A stretch of DNA of 6,914 nucleotides from Planctomycetaceae bacterium (GTDB lineage: Bacteria; Planctomycetota; Planctomycetia; Pirellulales; Thermoguttaceae), in NCBI GenBank assembly GCA_031278315.1, contig JAITKS010000136.1, positions 1-6,914 on the forward strand. Direction: 5' to 3'. Each line of letters begins with the position of its first letter. Position 1 is the stretch's first letter. A program made the translations under genes and the position numbers. This document shows positions 1 through 5,218 of the stretch, in pieces. Under the pieces are notes generated by a model. That model saw only the letters and a list, made by a program, of their open reading frames with translations, was not told the DNA's origin and made no database searches.

Positions 1-52
1 AAAAAACAAAACTAAAGATGCAGTCGAGACGACCGCGTTCCCGCAAAAAAAT

Positions 53-75
53 AAATTATTCCACTGATATATTAC
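53..75 (+). repeat. 23-bp repeat copy left of cheW
   Basis: This 23-bp segment ends in CACTGATATATTAC and matches 961-983 in direct orientation with a single A/G difference. Its last 14 bases are the terminal core of the larger dispersed repeat at 843-954. It lies beyond the 3' end of cheW, so the two copies bracket that gene. Confidence 0.6.
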
Positions 76-119
76 AAAAATTTTAATCTTACAAATTTTA
101 TAATTTGGACTCGTTGTAA

Positions 120-143
120 AATATTTTTCGTACAAAAAATATT
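120..143 (-). terminator. Possible weak AT-rich terminator hairpin after cheW
   Basis: A perfect 9-bp stem (AATATTTTT with AAAAATATT) with a 6-nt loop lies 15 nt beyond the cheW stop codon. The stem contains no G-C pair and only a short T tract follows on the minus strand, so termination would be weak. Hairpins like this also arise by chance in such AT-rich DNA. Confidence 0.3.
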
Positions 144-158
144 AGTTGCGATTTCTTT

Positions 159-707
159 TTATGCGCTTATAGCTGCTAATTGTTCGTCTTCAAACAATAG
201 TTTGTTTGCGTCTAGAATAATTTTCACGTCCTCGCCGACCTTGCCAAGACCGCGAATGTATTGCGCACATTGACCAGTTCCGCTTTTGGGCGGCGGCGAA
301 ACATTCATTTCTTCAATCGATCTAACCTCATTTACAGTGTCAACAACCAGTCCAACTTGATATTGTCCGCCGCGTAAATTTATTACAATTATACATGTTC
401 GTTCATCATAATCCCGTCCAACCATGTTAAATCGTAATCTCATGTCGATTACCGGAATAACTTGTCCCCGCAAATTGACAACTCCCTTGACATAATGCGG
501 CATATCAGGAACTTCAGTTACTTTCTGAATTCCAACTATCTCCGTTACATGACGAATTTCAAGACAATAATCCTCATCGCCAAGCCGAAACGAAAGATAC
601 TTATCTTTCAACGTATCTTCCAACTCATCTGTAAACGTACCGTCACGCCCAACTGTATTAGGCGCATTTTGATCAACATTGTTAAATTTTTCCAATATGT
701 CTGACAT
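159..707 (-). CDS. cheW: CheW-like chemotaxis coupling protein
   Basis: This 182-residue protein is a single CheW domain (about residues 35-175) behind a polar N-terminal tail of about 34 residues. CheW is the cytoplasmic adaptor that joins chemoreceptors to the kinase CheA in chemosensory arrays. The best signature is NLRGQVIPVIDMRLRF at residues 78-93, where R80 matches the conserved Arg of the NLRG motif used for kinase and receptor contacts in the E. coli protein. Other typical segments are YLSFRLGDEDYCLEI (37-51), the VPDMPHYVKGVVN stretch before the motif, and VGLVVDTVNEV. There is no kinase or receiver domain, so it is CheW and not CheA or CheV. The ATG at 707 is preceded by AAAGG with 8 nt spacing, which fixes the start. 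No cheA, receptor or flagellar gene lies in the window, so its partners are elsewhere. It could serve a non-motility chemosensory pathway. Confidence 0.93.
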   Translation of the reverse strand: MSDILEKFNNVDQNAPNTVGRDGTFTDELEDTLKDKYLSFRLGDEDYCLEIRHVTEIVGIQKVTEVPDMPHYVKGVVNLRGQVIPVIDMRLRFNMVGRDYDERTCIIVINLRGGQYQVGLVVDTVNEVRSIEEMNVSPPPKSGTGQCAQYIRGLGKVGEDVKIILDANKLLFEDEQLAAISA

Positions 708-751
708 TTTTTTTACCTTTCTTTCTTTTTGTTAAATGTTAATCCCTCATT

Positions 752-787
752 AAAAATTGCAGCCGTACAAACAATTACCGGCTGCAA
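752..787 (-). terminator. Intrinsic terminator or leader attenuator upstream of cheW
   Basis: Read on the minus strand, TTGCAGCCG pairs with CGGCTGCAA in a perfect 9-bp GC-rich stem with a 13-nt loop, followed at once by TTTTT. That is the form of a rho-independent terminator. It ends 44 nt before the cheW start codon and lies more than 430 nt past the end of ispD. It may block read-through into cheW or act as an attenuator in a cheW leader; the sequence alone cannot separate these. Confidence 0.65.
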
Positions 788-842
788 ATTTCTTTAGGGC
801 ATATTTAAATATTGTAATATTTCAGCGAAAATATTTTTACTC

Positions 843-954
843 GTAATATATCAGTGAATTTTTGCTTTTCAATCTTTTTGGAATTACGAATTTTTAAAAT
901 AAGGTTAGTTAAAAATTAACTTGAAACCTTTGAAAAATTTCATTGATATATTAC
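843..954 (+). repeat. Dispersed AT-rich palindromic repeat, copy A
   Basis: This 112-bp element begins GTAATATATCAGTGAA and ends with its near inverse TTCATTGATATATTAC, so it has imperfect terminal inverted repeats of about 16 bp. Inside is a small palindrome, AGTTAA-AAA-TTAACT. A second copy lies at 4350-4464 and shares AACTTGAAACCTTTGA exactly. Bases 896-916 match 6766-6786 exactly on the opposite strand. It encodes no protein. It could be a MITE-like mobile remnant or a REP/BIME-like structural repeat. Confidence 0.7.
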
Positions 955-960
955 GGAAAA

Positions 961-983
961 AAATTATTCCGCTGATATATTAC
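961..983 (+). repeat. 23-bp repeat copy right of copy A
   Basis: This is a near-identical (22/23) direct copy of 53-75. It repeats the TGATATATTAC core 29 bp after the end of copy A, which suggests tandem or nested insertion of elements that share the same terminus. Confidence 0.6.
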
Positions 984-1220
984 TTTAATTCAATGTTTGT
1001 AATTCACAGTTTTTTACTCACGATAACTCACGAATCGTAAATCAATAAACATAGCAAACACACGAAACAAAAACATTTTTGAAAATGCTGCTTCTTTTAC
1101 AAATTTAATACGCAATACGTTTTACAATGAAATTTACTAATGAATATTTGCTATTATCTGCTATTATTTGCATTACTAAAATTATCTACAGATGATATGC
1201 GGCTTGTTTCATAGTATAGC

Positions 1221-1955
1221 TTATTTTTTGTTTGCGAGTATGGCTTCGGCAAATTTTAGGTCTGATTGTGTTGTTATTTTTAAGTTCGATTTATCCGTAG
1301 GAACGATAGAAACATTAAATCCGGCTTGTTCGACAAGTTCAGCGTCGTCGGTAGGAATTTTATCTGTGATATTTCTTTTCGAGTAAGAATCAATCAGAAT
1401 TTGTCTTCGGAATACTTGCGGAGTTTGTGCTTCCCACATTCCTGTTCTTAAAATAGTTGATTTGATTATTCCGTCTTCAATTAACTTTATAGTTCCTACA
1501 ATCGGAGTAGCAAGAATCGCCGCTCCATGTTGTTTGGCACTTTTAAAAACTTCATTAATTTGAACATCTGTAACGCACGGTCTTGCTGCGTCGTGTACAA
1601 CGACATAATCGATATTATTGCGTACAATATTCAGAGCTTTTTGCACAGAATCCACACGTTCCGAGCCTCCTGAAATTACCATTAGAAGTAATTTATCGAT
1701 TTCAACTGCAAAATAATCACGAAACCACGAGACATCTTCCGGCGCAACAACAAGAATTATCTGCTTGACATCCATACGTCTAGCGAATTTTTCTGTGCTG
1801 TAAAGCCAAATCGGTTTACCAAGTAATTTCACATAAGGTTTTTTTACTGCATTATCACCAAACCATTCCGTCTGTCCTAATGTTGTATCGTTGCTGGTAT
1901 TATTGCTAAAACGCCTACTTTGACCAGCTGCCGCTATTATTACAGCATAAGTCAT
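1221..1955 (-). CDS. ispD: 2-C-methyl-D-erythritol 4-phosphate cytidylyltransferase
   Basis: IspD transfers CMP from CTP to 2-C-methyl-D-erythritol 4-phosphate, an early cytoplasmic step of the MEP isoprenoid pathway. Key parts, numbered for the 244-residue form, are: AAAGQSRRF (8-16) for CTP binding; KKPY (38-41); GGSERVDSV (96-104); VHDAARP (120-126); GTIK (154-157); W-x-AQTPQVF (174-182); TDDAE (202-206); and NLKIT (224-228). By alignment from memory, R15, K39, T155, R170 and K226 match E. coli R20, K27, T140, R157 and K213. Two oddities are an Asn/Thr-rich stretch of about 15 residues between RRF and FGD, and Gly where most relatives have Asp before TIK. The start is uncertain: the frame stays open to a TTG at 2033, and an ATG at 1979 would give 252 residues. 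The ATG at 1955 is preferred because it places MTYAVIIAAAG at the family's usual N-terminus and has a weak AAGA upstream. Confidence 0.93.
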   Translation of the reverse strand: MTYAVIIAAAGQSRRFSNNTSNDTTLGQTEWFGDNAVKKPYVKLLGKPIWLYSTEKFARRMDVKQIILVVAPEDVSWFRDYFAVEIDKLLLMVISGGSERVDSVQKALNIVRNNIDYVVVHDAARPCVTDVQINEVFKSAKQHGAAILATPIVGTIKLIEDGIIKSTILRTGMWEAQTPQVFRRQILIDSYSKRNITDKIPTDDAELVEQAGFNVSIVPTDKSNLKITTQSDLKFAEAILANKK

Positions 1956-2161
1956 TGTAGATTCTTTTAATTCCGACATCTTAAAATTATCAAATATAAA
2001 AATAAATAAACGAAAAATTCTATAGAAACACAAAGTATAGTGTCTCTACAATTCTGTTGTCATGCAAAAAAATAGTAATAACAAAAAATAATAGTCAATT
2101 TATTATTGTAACGAAAACCAAATTTTCAAGTGAGAGGAGGAGTATAACATATTACAATTTT

Positions 2162-2196
2162 AAAAACATTCCGGCTTCAATAATTTTCAAGCCGAA
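2162..2196 (-). terminator. Intrinsic terminator of yacG
   Basis: On the minus strand, TTCGGCTT pairs with AAGCCGGAA (one bulged G) around an 11-nt loop, followed by TGTTTTT. It begins 12 nt after the yacG stop codon, the expected place for a rho-independent terminator. It makes co-transcription of yacG with ispD less likely. Confidence 0.75.
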
Positions 2197-2208
2197 ATTA
2201 AACAAACT

Positions 2209-2430
2209 TTATGAATGAATGTCACTTATGATTACCTCATTTTCTGCATCAATTTGATCTTGAATAGATTCATAAGGCAATCCATATTCCTCGTTGAGCC
2301 ATCTCTTTGTATCTATTTGTTTACATCTTATCGAACAAAACGGCATGACAACACCGGCCGCTTCAATGTTAAACGTCCGATTACAGATAGGACAAATTAA
2401 AATCGTATTTGTTTGAGATTCAACTTTCAT
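2209..2430 (-). CDS. yacG: YacG-family zinc-binding protein (gyrase inhibitor family)
   Basis: This 73-residue protein matches the small YacG (DUF329) family. In E. coli, YacG binds one zinc ion and inhibits DNA gyrase through GyrB; that role is known for the family and is only inferred here. The four zinc cysteines are C13, C16, C32 and C36 (C-X2-C-X15-C-X3-C). The signature after the third Cys is complete: MPFCSIRCKQIDTKRWLNEEYGLP at 29-52, cited by position with MPFCS, RCK, IDTKRWL and YGLP as its key parts. The acidic C-terminal tail is variable in the family. The length is normal. No Shine-Dalgarno sequence is visible before the ATG at 2430. It is transcribed divergently from the double zinc-ribbon gene and has its own terminator. 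Confidence 0.92.
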   Translation of the reverse strand: MKVESQTNTILICPICNRTFNIEAAGVVMPFCSIRCKQIDTKRWLNEEYGLPYESIQDQIDAENEVIISDIHS

Positions 2431-2751
2431 ATTTGAAATTTGTTTGCTTTTATTGAAAAGGAGTGTATGATCATTTGATATTTTAAACTACTCACACTTG
2501 AATTAATTGAACAGTAACTTTAATCACGTACAAAACCGCCGAATAATATTACAATCCGAACAATCCGAACCGAAAATTAAAACGGAAACAGTTTAAATTA
2601 TTGTAACGTAATTTCAATCACGCCTGACTATATTCAGAACAGACTTTAATCTTTAATGAATACATAACCTTAATCACGGATAATTATAGACAAAATAGTA
2701 TAACTAACATTTATTTTTTTATTAGTCAATATAAATATAAAGGTACCAAAC
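2431..2751. promoter_or_regulatory. 321-bp divergent intergenic region with repeated TAACNTTAATCACG
   Basis: No gene is visible, and the region separates two divergently transcribed genes, so both promoters should lie here. A 14-bp motif occurs twice in the same orientation: TAACTTTAATCACG at 2515-2528 and TAACCTTAATCACG at 2665-2678. A shorter AATCACG lies at 2616-2622. A perfect 9-bp tandem repeat, ACAATCCGA, is at 2551-2568. AAAGG at 2739-2743 is the ribosome-binding site of the rightward gene. The repeated motif is a candidate regulator site. No -35/-10 pair could be placed with confidence. Confidence 0.45.
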
Positions 2752-3078
2752 ATGACTATTCAACTTAAATGCCCAAACGGACACAATCTAACAGCAAAAG
2801 AATCAAATGCCGGTAAAACTGGAAAATGTCCGGTTTGTCATGCTGCTGTACGAATACCGCCGAAACCTATAACCGAAAGTGCTATCATGAATATCCTAAA
2901 CGATATTAATACACAACAAAAAAGCGGAATTATCAACTCGAAAAATAAGGAAACTCCAAGCTCTTCTGTCTCTATGCCTCATTTCAAAAAATGCCCAAAT
3001 TGCGAGCGTGAAATCGATATGGGATATCATATCTGTCCTTTTTGTCACACATATATCACAGGATTAAATGAATTTTGA
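2752..3078 (+). CDS. Double zinc-ribbon protein of unknown function
   Basis: This 108-residue protein carries two putative zinc-binding modules joined by a polar, low-complexity linker (about 40-77). The N-terminal module has C7-P-N-G-H11 and C26-P-V-C29, the CPxGH...GKCPxC arrangement I know from N-termini of many planctomycete proteins. The C-terminal module is a rubredoxin-like knuckle pair, C81-P-N-C84 and C95-P-F-C98. No catalytic domain, signal peptide or membrane segment is visible. The ATG is well supported by AAAGG 8 nt upstream. The next gene starts 161 bp downstream on the same strand. It may act as a protein- or nucleic-acid-binding adaptor, but no specific function can be assigned. 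Confidence 0.85.
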   Translation: MTIQLKCPNGHNLTAKESNAGKTGKCPVCHAAVRIPPKPITESAIMNILNDINTQQKSGIINSKNKETPSSSVSMPHFKKCPNCEREIDMGYHICPFCHTYITGLNEF

Positions 3079-3094
3079 AAAACAAAATTCCGCA

Positions 3095-3120
3095 TTGTCA
3101 TTAAATGTTGTCATTAAATT
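3095..3120 (+). repeat. 13-bp tandem repeat, two copies
   Basis: TTGTCATTAAATG is followed directly by TTGTCATTAAATT, just past the stop codon of the double zinc-ribbon gene. It looks like a local slippage duplication. Confidence 0.6.
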
Positions 3121-3132
3121 TCTGACAGCTTG

Positions 3133-3158
3133 AAATGTCCGGTAGTTCAACATTTTTT
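3133..3158 (+). terminator. Possible weak terminator after the zinc-ribbon gene
   Basis: AAATGT pairs with ACATTT across an 11-nt loop, and the 3' arm merges into a run of six T. A longer alternative pairs AAATGTTG at 3103-3110 with CAACATTT at 3148-3155. The stems are short and AT-rich, so this is a weak call. Confidence 0.35.
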
Positions 3159-3239
3159 ATTCAATTTCAATTTTCGTATTAAATTTGTACAAGTTTGAGA
3201 ATTTAACCAAAACGATTAATTTCGTCAAGATCAATATCA

Positions 3240-4352
3240 ATGAAAAAAATATCAAATATATTTGTAACGTTATTTTTTGATCAATCGGAAAATATCAAAA
3301 CAAAAAACTATAGCGGTTCAATTTATATTATTTTGCCGTTATTTATTATTGTCTGTTTGATTATTCTTTTGTTCATTATCTTTTTTATACATCGTGAGTC
3401 CAAAGAACAAATTGTACATCCGATAGTACCAACAATAATACCAATCGATCCGTCTGATAAATCTGTTTCACAATCGGAAACAACAGAACAAAAAGAGACA
3501 AATCAAAAAGAGAAAAATTTAACTTCACCTGAGAATTTAACTTCACCTGAGAACAATCCCAACACGTCTCCCCCCGTAACTACGGCTGGTTCTGATCCTA
3601 ATTCTGATCCTGATTTTACCGATCTGACAGATAAAGAACTTCAAGCGATTTACGAAAAACAAATACAAGAAGAGTCCGCGAAATTACAAAAATTAATCGA
3701 AGAAGAACAACAATTTATTCCTTTAGTTGATAAAGCCGATAAGTTGATTCCGCTTCATCAGAAAGACCGGATTTGGTTTGATAATGAAGTCGGAGCAGTA
3801 GTTCTCACGGGTCGAATAGTTTTGCGTGAGGGAATGCTTGAACTTTTTGCATGTAAGACGAAATCTAAAGAACATGAATCGATTGCGGCGATTCGTGTTT
3901 TACCTGAATTGATTCATGCGGCATTACTTGCGGTAGGTGCGGAAAACGGAAAACCAGTTCAGATGAAACCTGAATTTGTCCCGCCAAGCGGCGATGAAAT
4001 AGAAATTATCGTCAAATGGCGGGATAATAACGGACAAATAAAAGAATCACCCGCACAAGAATGGATTTGGGATAATGCAAATAGCAAAGAAGATAATAAA
4101 AAACCAATGAAAACTCATTGGGTTTTCACAGGCAGCATAAGATACAAAGATGAAGAAGGTAACGAACATTACGTTGCAAATGAAACCGGCGAATTATTCG
4201 GTTTATCAAATTTCGTCGGGTCGATTCTTGATGTACCAATACAAAGCAGTGCCGACAATGATAAATTATTATTTTCATGTTTTACAGAAAAAATCCCGCC
4301 GCTTGGAACTCTCATAACTATAATTCTAAAACCGGTAAAAAATAAAAAATAA
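3240..4352 (+). CDS. Membrane-anchored YdjY-domain protein
   Basis: This 370-residue protein has four parts: a short polar N-terminus; one strongly hydrophobic segment at about 28-50, probably a signal anchor; a Ser/Pro/Thr/Asn/Glu-rich linker (about 52-124) followed by a charged, probably helical stretch (about 125-165); and a C-terminal domain at about 177-366. I recognise that domain as YdjY-like from GAVVLTGRIVLREG, ELFAC, KEHES (about 210), HAALLAVGAENGKPV, FVPPSGDEIEI, HWVFTGS (about 293), SNFVGSILDVPI and IPPLGT (352-357). The domain's biochemical function is not established to my knowledge. By inference the N-terminus is cytoplasmic and the YdjY domain lies on the outer side of the membrane. 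No Shine-Dalgarno sequence precedes the ATG. The linker contains two in-frame tandem repeats. The stop codon overlaps the first bases of repeat copy B. Confidence 0.75.
   Translation: MKKISNIFVTLFFDQSENIKTKNYSGSIYIILPLFIIVCLIILLFIIFFIHRESKEQIVHPIVPTIIPIDPSDKSVSQSETTEQKETNQKEKNLTSPENLTSPENNPNTSPPVTTAGSDPNSDPDFTDLTDKELQAIYEKQIQEESAKLQKLIEEEQQFIPLVDKADKLIPLHQKDRIWFDNEVGAVVLTGRIVLREGMLELFACKTKSKEHESIAAIRVLPELIHAALLAVGAENGKPVQMKPEFVPPSGDEIEIIVKWRDNNGQIKESPAQEWIWDNANSKEDNKKPMKTHWVFTGSIRYKDEEGNEHYVANETGELFGLSNFVGSILDVPIQSSADNDKLLFSCFTEKIPPLGTLITIILKPVKNKK
3516..3551 (+). repeat. 18-bp in-frame tandem repeat in the linker
   Basis: Two exact 18-bp copies of AATTTAACTTCACCTGAG encode a repeated NLTSPE hexapeptide in the extramembrane linker. 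Close by, at 3590-3613, a 12-bp near-tandem repeat encodes the SDPN/SDPD tetrapeptides. Both keep the frame and point to linker length changes by slippage. Confidence 0.85.
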
Positions 4353-4464
4353 TATTTCAACAGAATATTTGTTTTTCAACTTTTTTGAATATTATGAATT
4401 TTAAAACTAATGTGAATGTAAAAAATAAACTTGAAACCTTTGAGAACTCGCACTGATATATTGT
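4350..4464 (+). repeat. Dispersed AT-rich palindromic repeat, copy B
   Basis: This copy aligns along its length with 843-954. Shared blocks include TAATAT, TTTTCAA, GAATTTT, the exact 16-mer AACTTGAAACCTTTGA at 4428-4443 and CA[CT]TGATATATT at the right end. Its left end overlaps the stop codon of the YdjY-domain gene. It fills most of the gap between two convergent genes, where a palindromic element could serve as a two-way transcription stop. No other terminator is obvious for either gene. Confidence 0.65.
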
Positions 4465-4491
4465 CGAAATCTAAATTGAAGATCAGTTTAA

Positions 4492-4995
4492 TCAATTACC
4501 GACAGTTGCGTTTTTCTTGTAGAGCAAAGCAACACATTGAGCTGATATAGCTTCTTCGCGTCCGATGATTCCAATATGTTCGCCGGTTTTAGCTTTTATG
4601 TTTATTTGAGACGGATTTATTGAAATGATTTCTGCAATTCGATTTCTGATTTTTTCTTTATATGGTGAAAATTTTGGTTTCTCCGCAAAAATTATTGTAT
4701 CGATATTTATGACTTTCCAATTTTCCGAATAAATTTTTGAGCATATCGATTTGAGAATAATTGCAGAATCGATATTAGCGTTTGTTGGTTCGGTGTCGGG
4801 AAACATTTCACCGATATCGCCGCATCCTGTTGCGCCAAGTAATGCGTCTGATATTGCGTGCAATAAAACATCAGCATCACTATGACCTAACAACGTCCGT
4901 GAATATTCGATACGAACTCCGCCGATCATCATATAATTTCCTGTACCCAAACGATGCGTATCATGTCCGATACCGATTCTTAATTGTTCAATCAT
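4492..4995 (-). CDS. ispF: 2-C-methyl-D-erythritol 2,4-cyclodiphosphate synthase
   Basis: IspF converts CDP-ME 2-phosphate to 2-C-methyl-D-erythritol 2,4-cyclodiphosphate with release of CMP, downstream of IspD in the cytoplasmic MEP pathway. The 167-residue length is normal for this trimeric family. RIGIGHDTHRL at 6-16 supplies the metal ligands D12 and H14; the third is H46 in GHSDADVLLHAISDALLGA (37-55). GDIGEMFPD (59-67), AEKPKFSPY and KAKTGEHIGIIGREEAIS follow as expected. Many relatives read KATT-x-E where this one has KAKTGE, a variant I associate with planctomycetes. The ATG at 4995 fits the family's N-terminus. No classical Shine-Dalgarno sequence is seen; instead a hairpin ends 11 nt upstream. 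The gene is convergent with the YdjY-domain gene and lies 223 bp after the cytochrome gene on the same strand. Confidence 0.96.
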   Translation of the reverse strand: MIEQLRIGIGHDTHRLGTGNYMMIGGVRIEYSRTLLGHSDADVLLHAISDALLGATGCGDIGEMFPDTEPTNANIDSAIILKSICSKIYSENWKVINIDTIIFAEKPKFSPYKEKIRNRIAEIISINPSQINIKAKTGEHIGIIGREEAISAQCVALLYKKNATVGN

Positions 4996-4996
4996 A

Positions 4997-5171
4997 TTTT
5001 GTAACCGTTCACGAAAATTTTTATTCCGTGAACATTCATGTTTTAATTTTTAAATTGGTGTTTTTTCTTTTTTCTTTTTTATTGTTATAGTTCGCTTGAG
5101 AAATACAATTTAATTATTTCAAACCAACAACCCTGAGGCGAATTTATTTTTATACGTGAACGGTTACAAAA
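4997..5171. repeat. Exact 17-bp inverted repeat pair in the ispF leader
   Basis: TTTTGTAACCGTTCACG at 4997-5013 is the exact reverse complement of CGTGAACGGTTACAAAA at 5155-5171, with 141 bp between them. A further CGTGAAC at 5027-5033 can pair with GTTCACG at 5007-5013 in a 7-bp hairpin that ends 11 nt before the ispF ATG. The interior includes a pyrimidine tract of three T6 runs (5061-5080) and no gene. It may be a small terminal-inverted-repeat element or a regulatory leader. Confidence 0.75.
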
Positions 5172-5181
5172 AATTTTATTG

Positions 5182-5217
5182 GAATATTACCAGAATATTA
5201 CCAGCAGAATATTACCA
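5182..5217. repeat. Three copies of 11-bp GAATATTACCA
   Basis: GAATATTACCA occurs at 5182-5192, 5193-5203 and 5207-5217, ending next to the stop codon of the cytochrome gene. No function is evident; it may be slippage DNA. Confidence 0.75.
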
Positions 5218-5218
5218 A

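Larger units (their letters stand above)
708..1220. other. 513-bp intergenic region between cheW and ispD
   Basis: I see no credible gene here on either strand. From the cheW side it holds the cheW ribosome-binding site (AAAGG at 716-720), a terminator-like hairpin at 752-787, a dispersed repeat at 843-954 and an extra copy of its terminal core at 961-983. Short degenerate tandem repeats follow: ACTCACGA at 1017 and 1026, and TGCTATTAT at 1149 and 1159. The rest is AT-rich DNA with frequent stops. No clear -35/-10 promoter pair could be assigned by eye. Confidence 0.6.

Noticed and set aside
23..44. Small GC-rich hairpins (GTCG-AGA-CGAC and GCG-TTCC-CGC) near the left edge, considered as a terminator.
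   Set aside because: The stems are only 3-4 bp, and the T tract would lie on the wrong side for a minus-strand transcript.
843..983. The repeated TGATATATTAC units, considered as a CRISPR array.
   Set aside because: Repeats are few, differ in orientation and spacing, and there are no uniform spacers or cas genes.
1192..1386. Short open frames antisense to ispD, cheW, ispF, yacG, the YdjY-domain gene and the cytochrome gene.
   Set aside because: They overlap well-supported genes on the other strand, show no family motifs, and have compositions expected of shadow frames.
1956..2033. An N-terminal extension of IspD from the TTG at 2033 that adds a hydrophobic FYRIFRLFIFIF segment.
   Set aside because: IspD is cytoplasmic and normally begins just before the VIIAAAG motif; the TTG has no ribosome-binding site, and the ATGs at 1979 and 1955 fit better.
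2135..2140. A perfect AGGAGG on the plus strand that looks like a strong ribosome-binding site.
   Set aside because: No start codon at proper spacing opens a frame of meaningful length; stops follow within a few codons, so it is taken as chance.
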